Shown piece by piece: positions 14,017 to 21,696 of a stretch of DNA of 24,013 nt. Position 1 is the first letter of the stretch, and every line of letters begins with the position of its first letter. Origin of the DNA: CAXBCP01 sp963974055 (GTDB taxonomy: Bacteria > Pseudomonadota > Alphaproteobacteria > MPNO01 > UBA830). Made by a program: the position numbers and the translations under genes. The notes under the pieces are model-generated. The model searched no databases and had not been told where the DNA came from. It saw only the letters and a program-made list of their open reading frames with translations. The stretch covers positions 1 through 24,013 of the forward strand of contig CAXBCP010000046.1 in NCBI GenBank assembly GCA_963974055.1. The letters run 5' to 3'.

Positions 14017-14970
14017 ATGACACATACGATATTCATCGACGGCGAAGAGGGAACGACGGGGCTTCAGATCCGCGAACGGATCGAGTCCCGGGCGGAACTC
14101 GACCTCATCCACCTGACGGGAGAGAACCGCAAGGACACGGCCGCCCGGCGCGAGGCGCTGAACGCCGCGGATATCGCCATCCTGTGCCTGCCCGACGATG
14201 CGGCGCGCGAAGCGGTGACGCTGATCGACAACAACACGACCCGGGTGATCGATGCGTCGACCGCGCACAGGGTTGCCGACGGCTGGGCCTACGGGTTTCC
14301 CGAAATGACGCCGGACCAGACGAAAACGGTCGCCGCCGCCGGGCGGGTGGCGAATCCCGGATGCTATCCGACCGGGGCGATCGCGCTGACGCGGCCGCTG
14401 GTCGATGCGGGCCTGCTGCCGGCGGATTATCCGGTGACCGTCAATGCGGTATCGGGCTATTCCGGCGGCGGCAAGGGCCTGATCGCCCGCATGGAAAACG
14501 CGGATGCGGAGAATGCGGTCGATGCGGCCTATTTCGGCTACGGCCTGGGCCTGGCGCACAAGCACGTGCCGGAGATGACGGTGCATGGCGGGTTCGCCCA
14601 TGCGCCGCTATTCACGCCCAATGTCGGCCGGTTCCGCCAGGGGATGATCGTCGAGGTGCCGTTGCAGCTCTGGTCGTTGCCCGGAAAGCCGGGCGCCGAC
14701 GCAATCCGCAATACGCTTGCCGAGTATTACGAAGGCTATCGTTTCGTGTCCGTGGCGGACATGGCGGCGACGGCGGAGCGGGCGGGGCTGCTCGATCCGG
14801 AGGAACTGAACGACACCAACCGGTTGCGGCTGTTCGTATTCGGCAATGACGATGCCGGACAGGCGGTGCTTGCCGCCCAGCTCGACAATCTCGGCAAGGG
14901 CGCGTCGGGTGCTGCGGTGCAGAACCTGAATATCATGCTCGGGCTCGACGAGGCGGCGGGGCTGACCTGA
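14017..14970 (+). CDS. argC: N-acetyl-gamma-glutamyl-phosphate reductase, type 2 (short form)
   Basis: A 317-residue NADP-dependent reductase of arginine synthesis, converting N-acetyl-glutamyl phosphate to the semialdehyde. The N-terminal Rossmann segment TIFIDGEEGTTGLQIRERI (5-22 core) with GEEGTTG is characteristic of the short type-2 enzymes, as is LCLPDDAAREAV. The catalytic Cys116 is in ANPGCYPTGAI, and VSGYSGGGKGLI and HKHVPEM follow as expected. The ATG at 14017 has AAAGG about 8 bases upstream; an in-frame ATG at 13939 would start inside the rpsI terminator and is rejected. A gamma carbonic anhydrase gene follows after 29 bases and may be co-transcribed. Confidence 0.95.
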   Translation: MTHTIFIDGEEGTTGLQIRERIESRAELDLIHLTGENRKDTAARREALNAADIAILCLPDDAAREAVTLIDNNTTRVIDASTAHRVADGWAYGFPEMTPDQTKTVAAAGRVANPGCYPTGAIALTRPLVDAGLLPADYPVTVNAVSGYSGGGKGLIARMENADAENAVDAAYFGYGLGLAHKHVPEMTVHGGFAHAPLFTPNVGRFRQGMIVEVPLQLWSLPGKPGADAIRNTLAEYYEGYRFVSVADMAATAERAGLLDPEELNDTNRLRLFVFGNDDAGQAVLAAQLDNLGKGASGAAVQNLNIMLGLDEAAGLT

Positions 14971-14999
14971 ACCTGGTCCAAAGACGAAAGGACGAACTT

Positions 15000-15566
15000 A
15001 TGACCCAGTACCGCGGCAATATCCTGCCCTATAAGGGAAAATGGCCGAAAATCGCCGATGACGTGTTCATTGCGCCGGGCGCCAGCGTGATCGGCGATGT
15101 CGAGATCGGGGCCGGCTCGTCGATCTGGTTCAACTGCGTGCTGCGCGGCGACGACAATCCGATCCGCATCGGCAAACGGGTGAACGTGCAGGACGGCACG
15201 GTCATTCACGTGCATTCGAAGTTCCAGGGCACATTTATCGGCGACGACATCACCATCGGCCATATGGCGCTGCTTCATGCCTGCACGCTGGAAGACAACT
15301 GCTTCGTCGGCATGGGTTCCATCGTGCTCGACCAGTGTACGGTGAAGACCCACGGCATGCTGGCCGGCGGTGCGATGCTGACCCCGGGCAAGACCGTGCC
15401 GGGCGGGGAGATGTGGGGCGGGCGCCCCGCGAAAATGATGCGCGCCCTGTCGGACGCGGAAATCGCAAATTTCGACTGGTCCGTGAACGGCTATTGCGAG
15501 CGCGCCGGCGAGATGCGCGACGAATTTGCGGCGCTGGCGAAGGAAAAGGTGCGCGCCGCCGAATAA
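15000..15566 (+). CDS. Gamma-class carbonic anhydrase family protein (left-handed beta-helix)
   Basis: A 188-residue hexapeptide-repeat protein (residues about 20-150) with a C-terminal helix. The three zinc histidines of the gamma class are in place: His72 (or His70) in VIHVHS, and His88 and His93 in GHMALLH. Other signatures are SIWFNCVLRGDDNPIRIG, VGMGSIVLDQCTV and GRPAKMMRALSD. It could be a zinc or iron carbonic anhydrase or a PaaY/YrdA-like member of unknown activity; the family does not separate these by sequence motif alone. The ATG has AAAGGA about 8 bases upstream. It follows argC by 29 bases. Confidence 0.92.
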   Translation: MTQYRGNILPYKGKWPKIADDVFIAPGASVIGDVEIGAGSSIWFNCVLRGDDNPIRIGKRVNVQDGTVIHVHSKFQGTFIGDDITIGHMALLHACTLEDNCFVGMGSIVLDQCTVKTHGMLAGGAMLTPGKTVPGGEMWGGRPAKMMRALSDAEIANFDWSVNGYCERAGEMRDEFAALAKEKVRAAE

Positions 15567-15597
15567 GGCTGCTTTCTCTGCGACCGGAATCTCGAAT

Positions 15598-15620
15598 GTT
15601 CCGGAACTCCGGTTCTCCGG
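15598..15620. repeat. Palindrome and CCGG-spaced repeats upstream of the PEP-CTERM gene
   Basis: GTTCCGGAAC is a perfect 10-base palindrome at 15598-15607; CCGG recurs every 8 bases at 15601, 15609 and 15617. It lies about 115-120 bases upstream of the -24/-12 promoter at 15718, the usual distance for an activator site of a sigma-54 enhancer-binding protein. Alternatively it may be related to transcription ending after the carbonic anhydrase gene. Role inferred. Confidence 0.35.
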
Positions 15621-15717
15621 GCAGGGAGTCTCACGTGTCGGAAAAACTTACACTTTGACGATTCCGGCGGGTTAAAATTCTTGGTAAAAACCTGCGTTTT
15701 CAATGCTTTGAGCAAAC

Positions 15718-15733
15718 TGGCACAGGTATTGCA
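15718..15733 (+). promoter_or_regulatory. Sigma-54 (RpoN) -24/-12 promoter of the PEP-CTERM gene
   Basis: TGGCAC (15718-15723), 5 bases, TTGCA (15729-15733), preceded by C as in the consensus YTGGCAC-N5-TTGCW. The invariant GG (15719-15720) and GC (15731-15732) have the required 12-base spacing. Transcription would start near 15744, leaving a leader of about 34 bases with AGGAAG at 15763-15768 before the ATG at 15778. Confidence 0.8.
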
Positions 15734-15777
15734 TACAAATTTCCCAAACGCTTTATTAGTTTAGGAAGTTCAGTACC

Positions 15778-16515
15778 ATGACCGACCGGTTTATACGACG
15801 CAGCCTTACCCCCATTCGCGGACTTGCCGCTGCGGCAGTCGCGTTTACCCTGCTGGCATCCCCGTCAGCCAATGCGCTCAATATCTTCGTCGACCAGAAC
15901 GCGAGCTGGCAGTACATCAACGCCACTTCGGCGACGACCCAGTCGGTCGATTCCAACTGGTTCGCATACAATTACGACGATTCAGGCTGGTTCACCGGCC
16001 CGGCGCCGTTTTCGAGCGGCGCGACATCCGGGACGTTCGGTGGGGATTTCGGCAATGTAAACGGCCCTTACGATCCGGGTACGGCCCCCGGGATTCCGAC
16101 GGCCTTCACGCAGTGGGACACGAACTTCGATCCCTATGCACGCGTCGAATTCGAACTGACCGAGCAAACCGATCTGACCATCTGGATGGCCGTGGATAAC
16201 GGCATCGAATCGATGTATCTGAACGGTGTCGAGGCGACTGCCGCCACCAATGCCGAAGGCGCGGCGTTTCGCTGGGAACATGTTTTCGACATCAGTTCCG
16301 AATTCACCGTCGCGGGGCGTAACGTGCTGGCGCTGCAGCTGGAAGATCACGGCGGCGAAACGGCGTTCACCCTGGTCGTCAGCGGGGACGATGAAGCTGA
16401 AAATCCGGTGTTCACGACCAATCCGGCGGTTCAGATATCCGAGCCCGGCATGGTGGCAATTCTCGGCTTTGCTCTGGCAGGCCTGGGCATATCCCGCCGC
16501 CGCGCACGTCGCTGA
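15778..16515 (+). CDS. PEP-CTERM sorting domain protein
   Basis: A 245-residue exported protein. Residues 1-33 are a signal peptide (RFIRR, hydrophobic 17-28, cleavage near SANA). Residues about 34-205 form an all-beta domain of galactose-binding type: WQYINATS, YDDSGWFTGPAPFSSG, LTIWMAVDNGIESMYLNG, GRNVLALQLEDHGGETAF. The last 25 residues are a PEP-CTERM tail: Ser-Glu-Pro at 221-223 (Val-Pro-Glu-Pro is more common), a hydrophobic segment MVAILGFALAGLG, and the basic end RRRARR. An exosortase elsewhere in the genome should cleave it for export to the surface or exopolysaccharide layer. The gene is monocistronic, driven by the sigma-54 promoter at 15718 and ended by a terminator at 16521. Confidence 0.88.
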   Translation: MTDRFIRRSLTPIRGLAAAAVAFTLLASPSANALNIFVDQNASWQYINATSATTQSVDSNWFAYNYDDSGWFTGPAPFSSGATSGTFGGDFGNVNGPYDPGTAPGIPTAFTQWDTNFDPYARVEFELTEQTDLTIWMAVDNGIESMYLNGVEATAATNAEGAAFRWEHVFDISSEFTVAGRNVLALQLEDHGGETAFTLVVSGDDEAENPVFTTNPAVQISEPGMVAILGFALAGLGISRRRARR

Positions 16516-16520
16516 ACGAA

Positions 16521-16549
16521 CGCGCCCCGCGCCCGGCCCGGGGCGGTTT
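16521..16549 (+). terminator. Rho-independent terminator of the PEP-CTERM gene
   Basis: CGCCCCG (16521-16527) pairs with CGGGGCG (16537-16543) around a 9-base GC-rich loop, followed by G and five T (16545-16549). It lies between the PEP-CTERM stop and the stop of the convergent regulator gene. Confidence 0.8.
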
Positions 16550-16558
16550 TTCGCCGCG

Positions 16559-17161
16559 TTATTGTTGCGCGGCGGCCGCTGTATCGTCGAACCGCATATC
16601 CATAAGGCCTGAGGGTGTCCGGGCGACGATAAGCTTGGCGGGCACATCGCCCGTATTTTTCATCCAGTGCGCAATCCGGCTGTCCCAGTGGATACTGTCG
16701 CCGGGGCAAAGCAGATGGACGTCGTCGCCGTAGATCACTTCGACGTTTCCCTCCAGCACGTGAACAGCTTCTTCGCCTTCATGAGCATGGGCCTTGTCGA
16801 TGGCCGTGGAATGCGCGGGTATCTCTACGATTACCAGTTCGAGCTGCCGGTCCGGCGCCGACATGTACTGCATCACTTTGCGGTGTTTTTCATCCGGTGC
16901 GCCGAAATGGACGTGGCGGCGGTCGGCGGCGCGGATCACCGTGCAGGCGGCGCTGTCGTCGACAAAAAGCGAAGAGACGGAAATGTTCAGCGCCGCGCCG
17001 AGTTTTTCGAGGGTCTGCAGCGACGGCGATGCCTTGCCGGTCTCCACCTGGCTGATATAGGCGCGCGACATTCCGCTGGCAGCGGCGACATCGTCAATCA
17101 CCATATTGCGACGGATGCGGGCTTCACGGAGGCGTTTGCCGATATCCAATATGTTCTCCAT
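16559..17161 (-). CDS. XRE-family transcriptional regulator with C-terminal cupin domain
   Basis: A 200-residue HTH-cupin regulator. Residues 6-62 are the XRE helix-turn-helix (IGKRLREARIRRNMVIDDVA, then SGMSRAYISQVETGKASPSL and LEKLGAALNISVSSLF). Residues about 110-190 are the cupin (HAHEGEEAVHVLEGNVEVIY, CPGDSIHWDSRIAHWMKNTG), which senses small molecules in this family. I prefer the ATG at 17161, where the HTH domain begins; longer in-frame starts at 17200 and 17242 fall in the dyad region and lack good Shine-Dalgarno sequences. It is transcribed divergently from the TRAP transporter unit, with a nested inverted repeat between them, so it very probably controls both itself and that unit. 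Ligand unknown, possibly the transported molecule. Confidence 0.92.
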   Translation of the reverse strand: MENILDIGKRLREARIRRNMVIDDVAAASGMSRAYISQVETGKASPSLQTLEKLGAALNISVSSLFVDDSAACTVIRAADRRHVHFGAPDEKHRKVMQYMSAPDRQLELVIVEIPAHSTAIDKAHAHEGEEAVHVLEGNVEVIYGDDVHLLCPGDSIHWDSRIAHWMKNTGDVPAKLIVARTPSGLMDMRFDDTAAAAQQ

Positions 17162-17199
17162 TCGCTCGTTTGCAGCGGCGGCGGGATGGTAAGGCTGCA

Positions 17200-17238
17200 T
17201 GTTCGACAGGGGCAAGCAAAACTTGCTGTTGTCGAACA
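17200..17238. promoter_or_regulatory. Nested inverted repeat between the HTH-cupin gene and the TRAP unit, probable operator
   Basis: TGTTCGACA (17200-17208) and TGTCGAACA (17230-17238) are perfect 9-base inverted arms; inside them GCAAG (17212-17216) and CTTGC (17222-17226) form a second inverted repeat around CAAAA. A further TTCGAC half-site stands at 17244-17249. The right arm overlaps TTGTCG (17229-17234), which with TAGACT (17253-17258) at 18-base spacing is a candidate promoter for the TRAP genes. Sequence symmetry is seen; regulator binding is inferred. Confidence 0.6.
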
Positions 17239-17303
17239 GCACCTTCGACCGCTAGACTTTCCCCACGGACAAAGTGATCGCAAAAGACACACCGGAGGAA
17301 ACG

Positions 17304-18302
17304 ATGAGGAAACACATAGCACAGGCCGCCGCGATTCTGGCAGCCGGCGTATTCAGCGTCTCGACCACGCAGGCGGCGGATTACACCATGAAAATCGGTT
17401 TCGCCACGTTCAAGGACGTCCAGCATCAATGGGCGGACTGGATGAAGGAGGAGATCGAGAAGAAGTCGAACGGCCGGATCGCCGTCAACGTCTTTCCGAA
17501 AAGCCAGCTCGGCGCGATTCCGCGCCAGATCGACGGGGTGCGTCTCGGCACACAGCAGGCATTCGTCGCGCCGACGGATTTCTTTTCGGGTATCGATCCG
17601 CGTTTCGGGGTGTTTTCCATCCCGGTGCTGTTCAAGGACAAGCTGCACGCGGCGAAGGTGATCGCGGATCCGGAACTGAACAAGGACATCCTGGCCCTCG
17701 GCAGCGACAAGGGGATGGATAATGCGGCCGTCTTCACCCATTCGACGGCGCATTACCTTGCCAAGAACCCGATCACGAAACTGGACGATTTCAAGGGCAA
17801 GAAATTCAGGGTGAACGCGACCGCCGCCGAGCGCGAGAAAATGCGGCGGTTCGGCGCGTCCGCCGTGCCGATGCCGCTGTCTGAAGTGGTCCCGGCGCTG
17901 CAGCGCGGGGTGGTCGACGGCACGCAGTCGGGCACGGTGGTTTATGTCGTGTTCAAGTTCAACCGGATCAGCAAGGTCCTGACGCGCACCGACGATACCA
18001 TGATCATCTCGTCCGCGGTTCTCAGCCAGGCCTGGCTCAAGCAGTTGCCCGCCGACCTGCGGAACATGGTGGTGGAAACCGGGCGCAGCCTGCAGACGAA
18101 ATCGTCCGAGTTCAGCCACAAGAGCGAGAACTTCATGATCGGCAAATGGAAGGAAGCCGGTGGTTCTCTGACCGCATTGCCGGCCGGCGACCTGACGAAA
18201 ATCCGCGAGATGCTGGCGGATGTCGGTGAGACCGTGACGAAGGGCAATCCCGCCGTCCACGCCTTTTTCCGGAAAGTGAAGGCGACGGGTGAAAAATACT
18301 GA
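17304..18302 (+). CDS. TRAP transporter substrate-binding protein, DctP family
   Basis: A 332-residue periplasmic binding protein. Residues 1-25 are a signal peptide (MRKHIAQAAAILAAGVFS, cleavage after TTQA). The mature protein follows the DctP fold: MKIGFATFKDVQHQWADWMK, GRIAVNVFPKSQLG, and the ligand region FKGKKFRVNATAAEREKMRR in which Arg169 is the conserved carboxylate-binding arginine of the family, then ALQRGVVDGTQSG. Substrates of such proteins are mostly organic acids; the exact one cannot be read from sequence. The ATG has a strong GGAGGA. It is followed by an intercistronic hairpin and the two membrane subunits, completing a tripartite TRAP system. Confidence 0.95.
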   Translation: MRKHIAQAAAILAAGVFSVSTTQAADYTMKIGFATFKDVQHQWADWMKEEIEKKSNGRIAVNVFPKSQLGAIPRQIDGVRLGTQQAFVAPTDFFSGIDPRFGVFSIPVLFKDKLHAAKVIADPELNKDILALGSDKGMDNAAVFTHSTAHYLAKNPITKLDDFKGKKFRVNATAAEREKMRRFGASAVPMPLSEVVPALQRGVVDGTQSGTVVYVVFKFNRISKVLTRTDDTMIISSAVLSQAWLKQLPADLRNMVVETGRSLQTKSSEFSHKSENFMIGKWKEAGGSLTALPAGDLTKIREMLADVGETVTKGNPAVHAFFRKVKATGEKY

Positions 18303-18312
18303 CGGAAGCATT

Positions 18313-18344
18313 GCCGTTCCCGGCGCCGTGCCGGGGACGGCTTT
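18313..18344 (+). terminator. Intercistronic hairpin between dctP-type and dctQ-type genes
   Basis: GCCGTTCCCGG (18313-18323) pairs with CCGGGGACGGC (18331-18341) with one G-T wobble around a 7-base loop, followed by TTT only. It starts 11 bases after the dctP-type stop. Such hairpins often act as leaky terminators or 3' stabilisers, so that the binding protein is made in excess over the membrane subunits. Confidence 0.6.
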
Positions 18345-18363
18345 CCGCTAACGGGAAATACGA

Positions 18364-18888
18364 ATGACGGACCGGTCGCCGAAAATCTCCGCCGGGGAAG
18401 CGTCCGGCCCGAATCCGCCGTCCTGGCAACGGCTTGTTTTCGTCACAATGCCGCGTGTGTTTACCGCGTCGTTGATTCTGGTCGCCATCGGAATCAATTT
18501 CGCCAATGTCGTCAGCCGGTATCTGTTCGACTTCGCCCTGTTCTGGGCCGAAGAAATCATGATCTTCATTGTCGTGTGGTGCGTGTTTATCGGCGCGGTC
18601 ACCGTGGCGTTCAACGGTGCGAACCTGAAGATGGACCTGCTATCCGCCAACTTTCCACCGGGATGGCGCGAACTGGTAAACGGTGCGGCAGCGGCGGCCT
18701 TCGTTGCGGGCGGCGGGTTCGCCGCCTGGCAGTCCTGGAAGGCGGTTATGCTGTTCTCCGGCGGCAGCGTCAGCGTCACCGCGTCGGTGCCGATGGTGAT
18801 CCCCCACAGTGCACTGCTGATCGGCCTTGTGCTGATGGTATTGGCAGTGCTCGTGCGGCTCCGTGCCTATTTGCGCAACCGGTTCTAG
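18364..18888 (+). CDS. TRAP transporter small permease subunit, DctQ family
   Basis: A 174-residue inner-membrane protein with four hydrophobic segments at about 32-52, 64-85, 101-122 and 141-164. The DctQ signature is present: NVVSRYLFDFALFWAEEIMI (45-64) with the family's Trp-Ala-Glu-Glu, followed by WCVFIGAVTVAFNGANLKMD. The small subunit pairs with the large DctM permease to form the sodium-coupled transporter. ATG at 18364 has GGGAAA upstream. The large-subunit gene starts 14 bases after its stop. Confidence 0.93.
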   Translation: MTDRSPKISAGEASGPNPPSWQRLVFVTMPRVFTASLILVAIGINFANVVSRYLFDFALFWAEEIMIFIVVWCVFIGAVTVAFNGANLKMDLLSANFPPGWRELVNGAAAAAFVAGGGFAAWQSWKAVMLFSGGSVSVTASVPMVIPHSALLIGLVLMVLAVLVRLRAYLRNRF

Positions 18889-18902
18889 CAGGGCGCCCGG
18901 CG

Positions 18903-20174
18903 ATGGAATGGGCAATGATCGCGCTGCCGCTGGTGTTGCTGGTGCTCGGCTTCCCGGTCTTTCTTGTGCTGCTCGGCGCATCGATCGCGGTGCTGCTGTT
19001 TTTTTCCAACGACCCGGCCACGATCATTCATCAGCAGATGTTCGGCAGCGTCACCAAGTTCGCGCTGCTCGCGGTGCCGTTTTTCATCTTCGCCGGCGAA
19101 ATGATGAGCCGGGGCGGGGTATCGGTCCGGCTGATCAACTGGGTGGGGTCCATCGTCGGCGGCGTGCGCGGCGCGCTGCCCATGACGGTGGTCGGCACCG
19201 CGACCGTGTTCGGCGCGATTTCCGGATCGACGGCCGCAACAGTGGCCGCGGTCGGCACGCTGACCTACGAGCCGCTCCGGGCGAAAGGCTATGACGAGAA
19301 ATTCGCCTCCGGCCTGCTGACCTCTGCCGGCGCGATCGCCAATATCATCCCGCCGTCGATTGCGATGATCCTCTATGCCTATGCCGCAGAGGCGTCTGTC
19401 GTGGACCTGTTCGCCGCCGGGATTCTGCCCGGTCTGCTGCTGGCGGGCTGTTTCGGCGGTTACATCTACTGGTATGCCCGGCGCCACAATATCCGGGAAT
19501 CGGACAGCGTGTCGTGGCGCGGGTTCCTTGCCGCCACGAAATCGGGGGCGTGGGCGCTGGGTGCGCCGATGATCGTCCTCGGCGGCATCTATTCGGGGGT
19601 GTTCGCCCCGACCGAGGCGGCGGGAATTGCCTGCGTTTATGCCATGTTCGTCACCGTCTGCATCTACCGCGAGGCGACACTGAAAGACCTGTTCGATGTC
19701 GCCGCAAGCTCCGTTTACCTGACCGCCCAGATATTCCTCATCGTCGCCTTTGCCGGGGTGTATTCGTGGCTGCTGACGGTCTCCGGCGCGGCGCAGGGGG
19801 CGGTCGACCTGATCGAGGCCCTGAACGTATCGCCGTGGATGCTTCTGCTTGTTATCAACGTGTTCCTGTTGCTGGTCGGCACGGTGCTGGACACGGCATC
19901 GGCGATTCTGGTGCTGACGCCGCTGCTTGCCAATATCGCCTCGGCGCTTGGCATCGATCTCGTGCATTTCGGGATTATCGTCGTGATGAACCTGTCCATC
20001 GGCACCTTCACGCCACCCTTCGGACTGAACATTTTCGTCGGCCAGGCGGTGTTCAAGGTGCCTTTATCGAGCCTGTATCCGGGACTCGTCCCCTTTATTC
20101 TGATTTCTGTCGGCGTCCTTATGGTCGTCACCTACCTGCCGGGGGTGTCGCTCTGGATTCTGCAATTCATCTGA
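18903..20174 (+). CDS. TRAP transporter large permease subunit, DctM family
   Basis: A 423-residue polytopic inner-membrane protein with about 12 hydrophobic segments. Family signatures include FFIFAGEMMSRGGVS (near 60-75), FGAISGSTAATVAAVGTL, ANIIPPSIAMILYAY, GVFAPTEAAGIACVYA and the C-terminal TPPFGLNIFVGQAV. It forms the transport channel of the TRAP system and couples uptake to the sodium gradient. The first ATG of the conserved N-terminus (MEWAMIALPLVLLVLGFPV) is at 18903, 14 bases after the small-subunit stop, with only a weak Shine-Dalgarno match. The downstream NmrA-like gene starts 10 bases after its stop, suggesting that the unit continues beyond the transporter. Confidence 0.95.
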   Translation: MEWAMIALPLVLLVLGFPVFLVLLGASIAVLLFFSNDPATIIHQQMFGSVTKFALLAVPFFIFAGEMMSRGGVSVRLINWVGSIVGGVRGALPMTVVGTATVFGAISGSTAATVAAVGTLTYEPLRAKGYDEKFASGLLTSAGAIANIIPPSIAMILYAYAAEASVVDLFAAGILPGLLLAGCFGGYIYWYARRHNIRESDSVSWRGFLAATKSGAWALGAPMIVLGGIYSGVFAPTEAAGIACVYAMFVTVCIYREATLKDLFDVAASSVYLTAQIFLIVAFAGVYSWLLTVSGAAQGAVDLIEALNVSPWMLLLVINVFLLLVGTVLDTASAILVLTPLLANIASALGIDLVHFGIIVVMNLSIGTFTPPFGLNIFVGQAVFKVPLSSLYPGLVPFILISVGVLMVVTYLPGVSLWILQFI

Positions 20175-20184
20175 GGAGAAATTC

Positions 20185-21036
20185 ATGATTGCACTAATCG
20201 GCGCTACCGGGACGACCGGAAAATACGTTGTCGGGGAACTGGTCCGGAAGGGCGTGGAATTCCGCTGCATCGTCCGTGATAAGGACCGGGCGCGTCAGGC
20301 GCTCGGGGACGATATTGCCTTGGTGACCGGAGATATATCCGATTCCGCGACCGTCGAAGCCGGATGCGCCGGCTGCGATAAGCTGTTCCTGTTGTCTCCC
20401 CATAATCCGTCGCTCGGTCAGCAGCAGTCGGATGCGATTGACGCGGCGAAACGGGCGGGCGTAACCGGGATCGTCAAGCTTGCGGGCATGATGACCAATC
20501 CCGGCATGCGGATACCCGCGCAACACGGAATCGCCGAGCAGTATCTGCAGGACAGCGGTATCGATTGGACGATCGTGCGGCCGAATTTTTTCATGCAGAA
20601 TCTGCTAAACACTGCCGGTCCCGTAAAAGGGCAGGGCAAGATGATGATGCCGTTCGATCCCGAAGTGCCGATAGGTATGATAGACGCCAGGGATTCCGCT
20701 GCCGTGTGCGTAATCGCTCTGACCGAGGACGGCTACGCCGAAAAACTGCTGGAAGTCACGGGGGCGCTTGTGACGCTGAACGATTGCGCGTCGGCGCTTT
20801 CGGACGTGTTGGGAACGGAGGTGCCGTTCGTCCGCGCGCCGCTGGAAATGGCGCAAAAAATGGCGATTGACAACGGAGCACCCGACTGGGCAACTGAACA
20901 CATCGGCAATATCGTCAAGGATATCGAGGCGGGGACCATGTCACGGGATACCGGCACGGTCGCAGAAATCCTCGGTCGGCCCGCGAGGACGATCGGCGCG
21001 TTCTTCGCCGATCACGCGGCACTGTTTCGCACCTGA
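20185..21036 (+). CDS. NmrA-like NAD(P)-binding protein (atypical short-chain dehydrogenase family)
   Basis: A 283-residue Rossmann-fold protein. The dinucleotide motif is at residues 3-12 (ALIGATGTTGKYV), followed by RCIVRDKDRARQALGDDI, GDISDSATVEAGCAGCDKLF (read in parts) and the NmrA/TMR-like VRPNFFMQNLL at about 132-142. The classical SDR Tyr-x3-Lys catalytic pair is not evident, as in other NmrA-type proteins, which may be NADPH sensors or reductases of quinones and similar compounds. GAGGAG lies 7 bases before the ATG and overlaps the stop of the DctM gene, so it is co-transcribed with the transporter. Its substrate is likely the imported molecule or a product of it, which is inference. 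Confidence 0.9.
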   Translation: MIALIGATGTTGKYVVGELVRKGVEFRCIVRDKDRARQALGDDIALVTGDISDSATVEAGCAGCDKLFLLSPHNPSLGQQQSDAIDAAKRAGVTGIVKLAGMMTNPGMRIPAQHGIAEQYLQDSGIDWTIVRPNFFMQNLLNTAGPVKGQGKMMMPFDPEVPIGMIDARDSAAVCVIALTEDGYAEKLLEVTGALVTLNDCASALSDVLGTEVPFVRAPLEMAQKMAIDNGAPDWATEHIGNIVKDIEAGTMSRDTGTVAEILGRPARTIGAFFADHAALFRT

Positions 21037-21082
21037 GATCGATCTGCTACCAAATTCGTCAACAAACAGCCGGAGAACCGAT

Positions 21083-21688
21083 ATGAGCCGCGTGAAGCCG
21101 CTGACAGATGCTGAACTGACCGAATATGAGGACATAATGGCGCCAAGCAAGGAGCGGCTTGGTTTTATCCCGAACTCGCAGCGTGTGATGGCGCGCAAGC
21201 CCGAACTGCTGAAAGCGTTCAACGAGCTCGGCAAGGCGGTCAACAACCAGACCGACGGCTCGATTCCGGCGCCGCTCAAATACATGATCGCCAATGCGGC
21301 GAGCCTGTCGGCGGGCTGCATGTACTGCGTCGCCCATACCGGCGGCGGCACGGCGCGGACCGGCACGGACGCGGAAAAGATCGCCGCGATCTGGGAATTC
21401 GAGACCAGCGACCTGTTTTCCGAATCCGAACGTTCCGCGCTGCGGTTCGCCCAGGCTGCCGCCGCCGTGCCCAACATGGCGACCGATGCGGATTTCGCGG
21501 ACCTGCGCAAGCATTTCACGGAATATCAGATCGTCGAGATCGTCGCCGTGATTTCCATGTTCGGTTTCCTCAACCGCTGGAACGACACCATGGCGACGGC
21601 GCTGGAAGAGGAGCCTATCGAATTCGCGGAGAAAAACCTGGCATCCAAGGGCTGGACCCGCGGCAAGCATGTCGACGCGGCGGAATAG
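21083..21688 (+). CDS. Carboxymuconolactone decarboxylase/AhpD-like family protein (first of a tandem pair)
   Basis: A 201-residue all-helical protein of the CMD/AhpD family, peroxidase-related type. The redox motif is AGCMYCVAHT with Cys79, Cys82 and His85, the arrangement of alkylhydroperoxidase-like proteins. Other family stretches are LGFIPNSQRVMARKP (26-40), AAIWEFETSDLFSESERSAL and VEIVAVISMFGFLNRWNDTM (151-170). The ATG at 21083 follows CGGAGAA by 6 bases; the longer open frame upstream overlaps the NmrA gene and is rejected. It starts 46 bases after the NmrA-like gene and 8 bases separate it from a close paralogue. A thiol-peroxidase or lactone/decarboxylase-like role is possible; the two cysteines favour redox activity. 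Confidence 0.92.
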   Translation: MSRVKPLTDAELTEYEDIMAPSKERLGFIPNSQRVMARKPELLKAFNELGKAVNNQTDGSIPAPLKYMIANAASLSAGCMYCVAHTGGGTARTGTDAEKIAAIWEFETSDLFSESERSALRFAQAAAAVPNMATDADFADLRKHFTEYQIVEIVAVISMFGFLNRWNDTMATALEEEPIEFAEKNLASKGWTRGKHVDAAE

Positions 21689-21696
21689 GGGGCGGG

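Noticed and set aside
17209..17227. Possible sigma-54 promoter (GGGGCAAG ... TTGCT) before the TRAP genes
   Set aside because: The GG pair is 2 bases off the required 12-base distance from the GC, and the segment is better explained by the nested inverted repeat.
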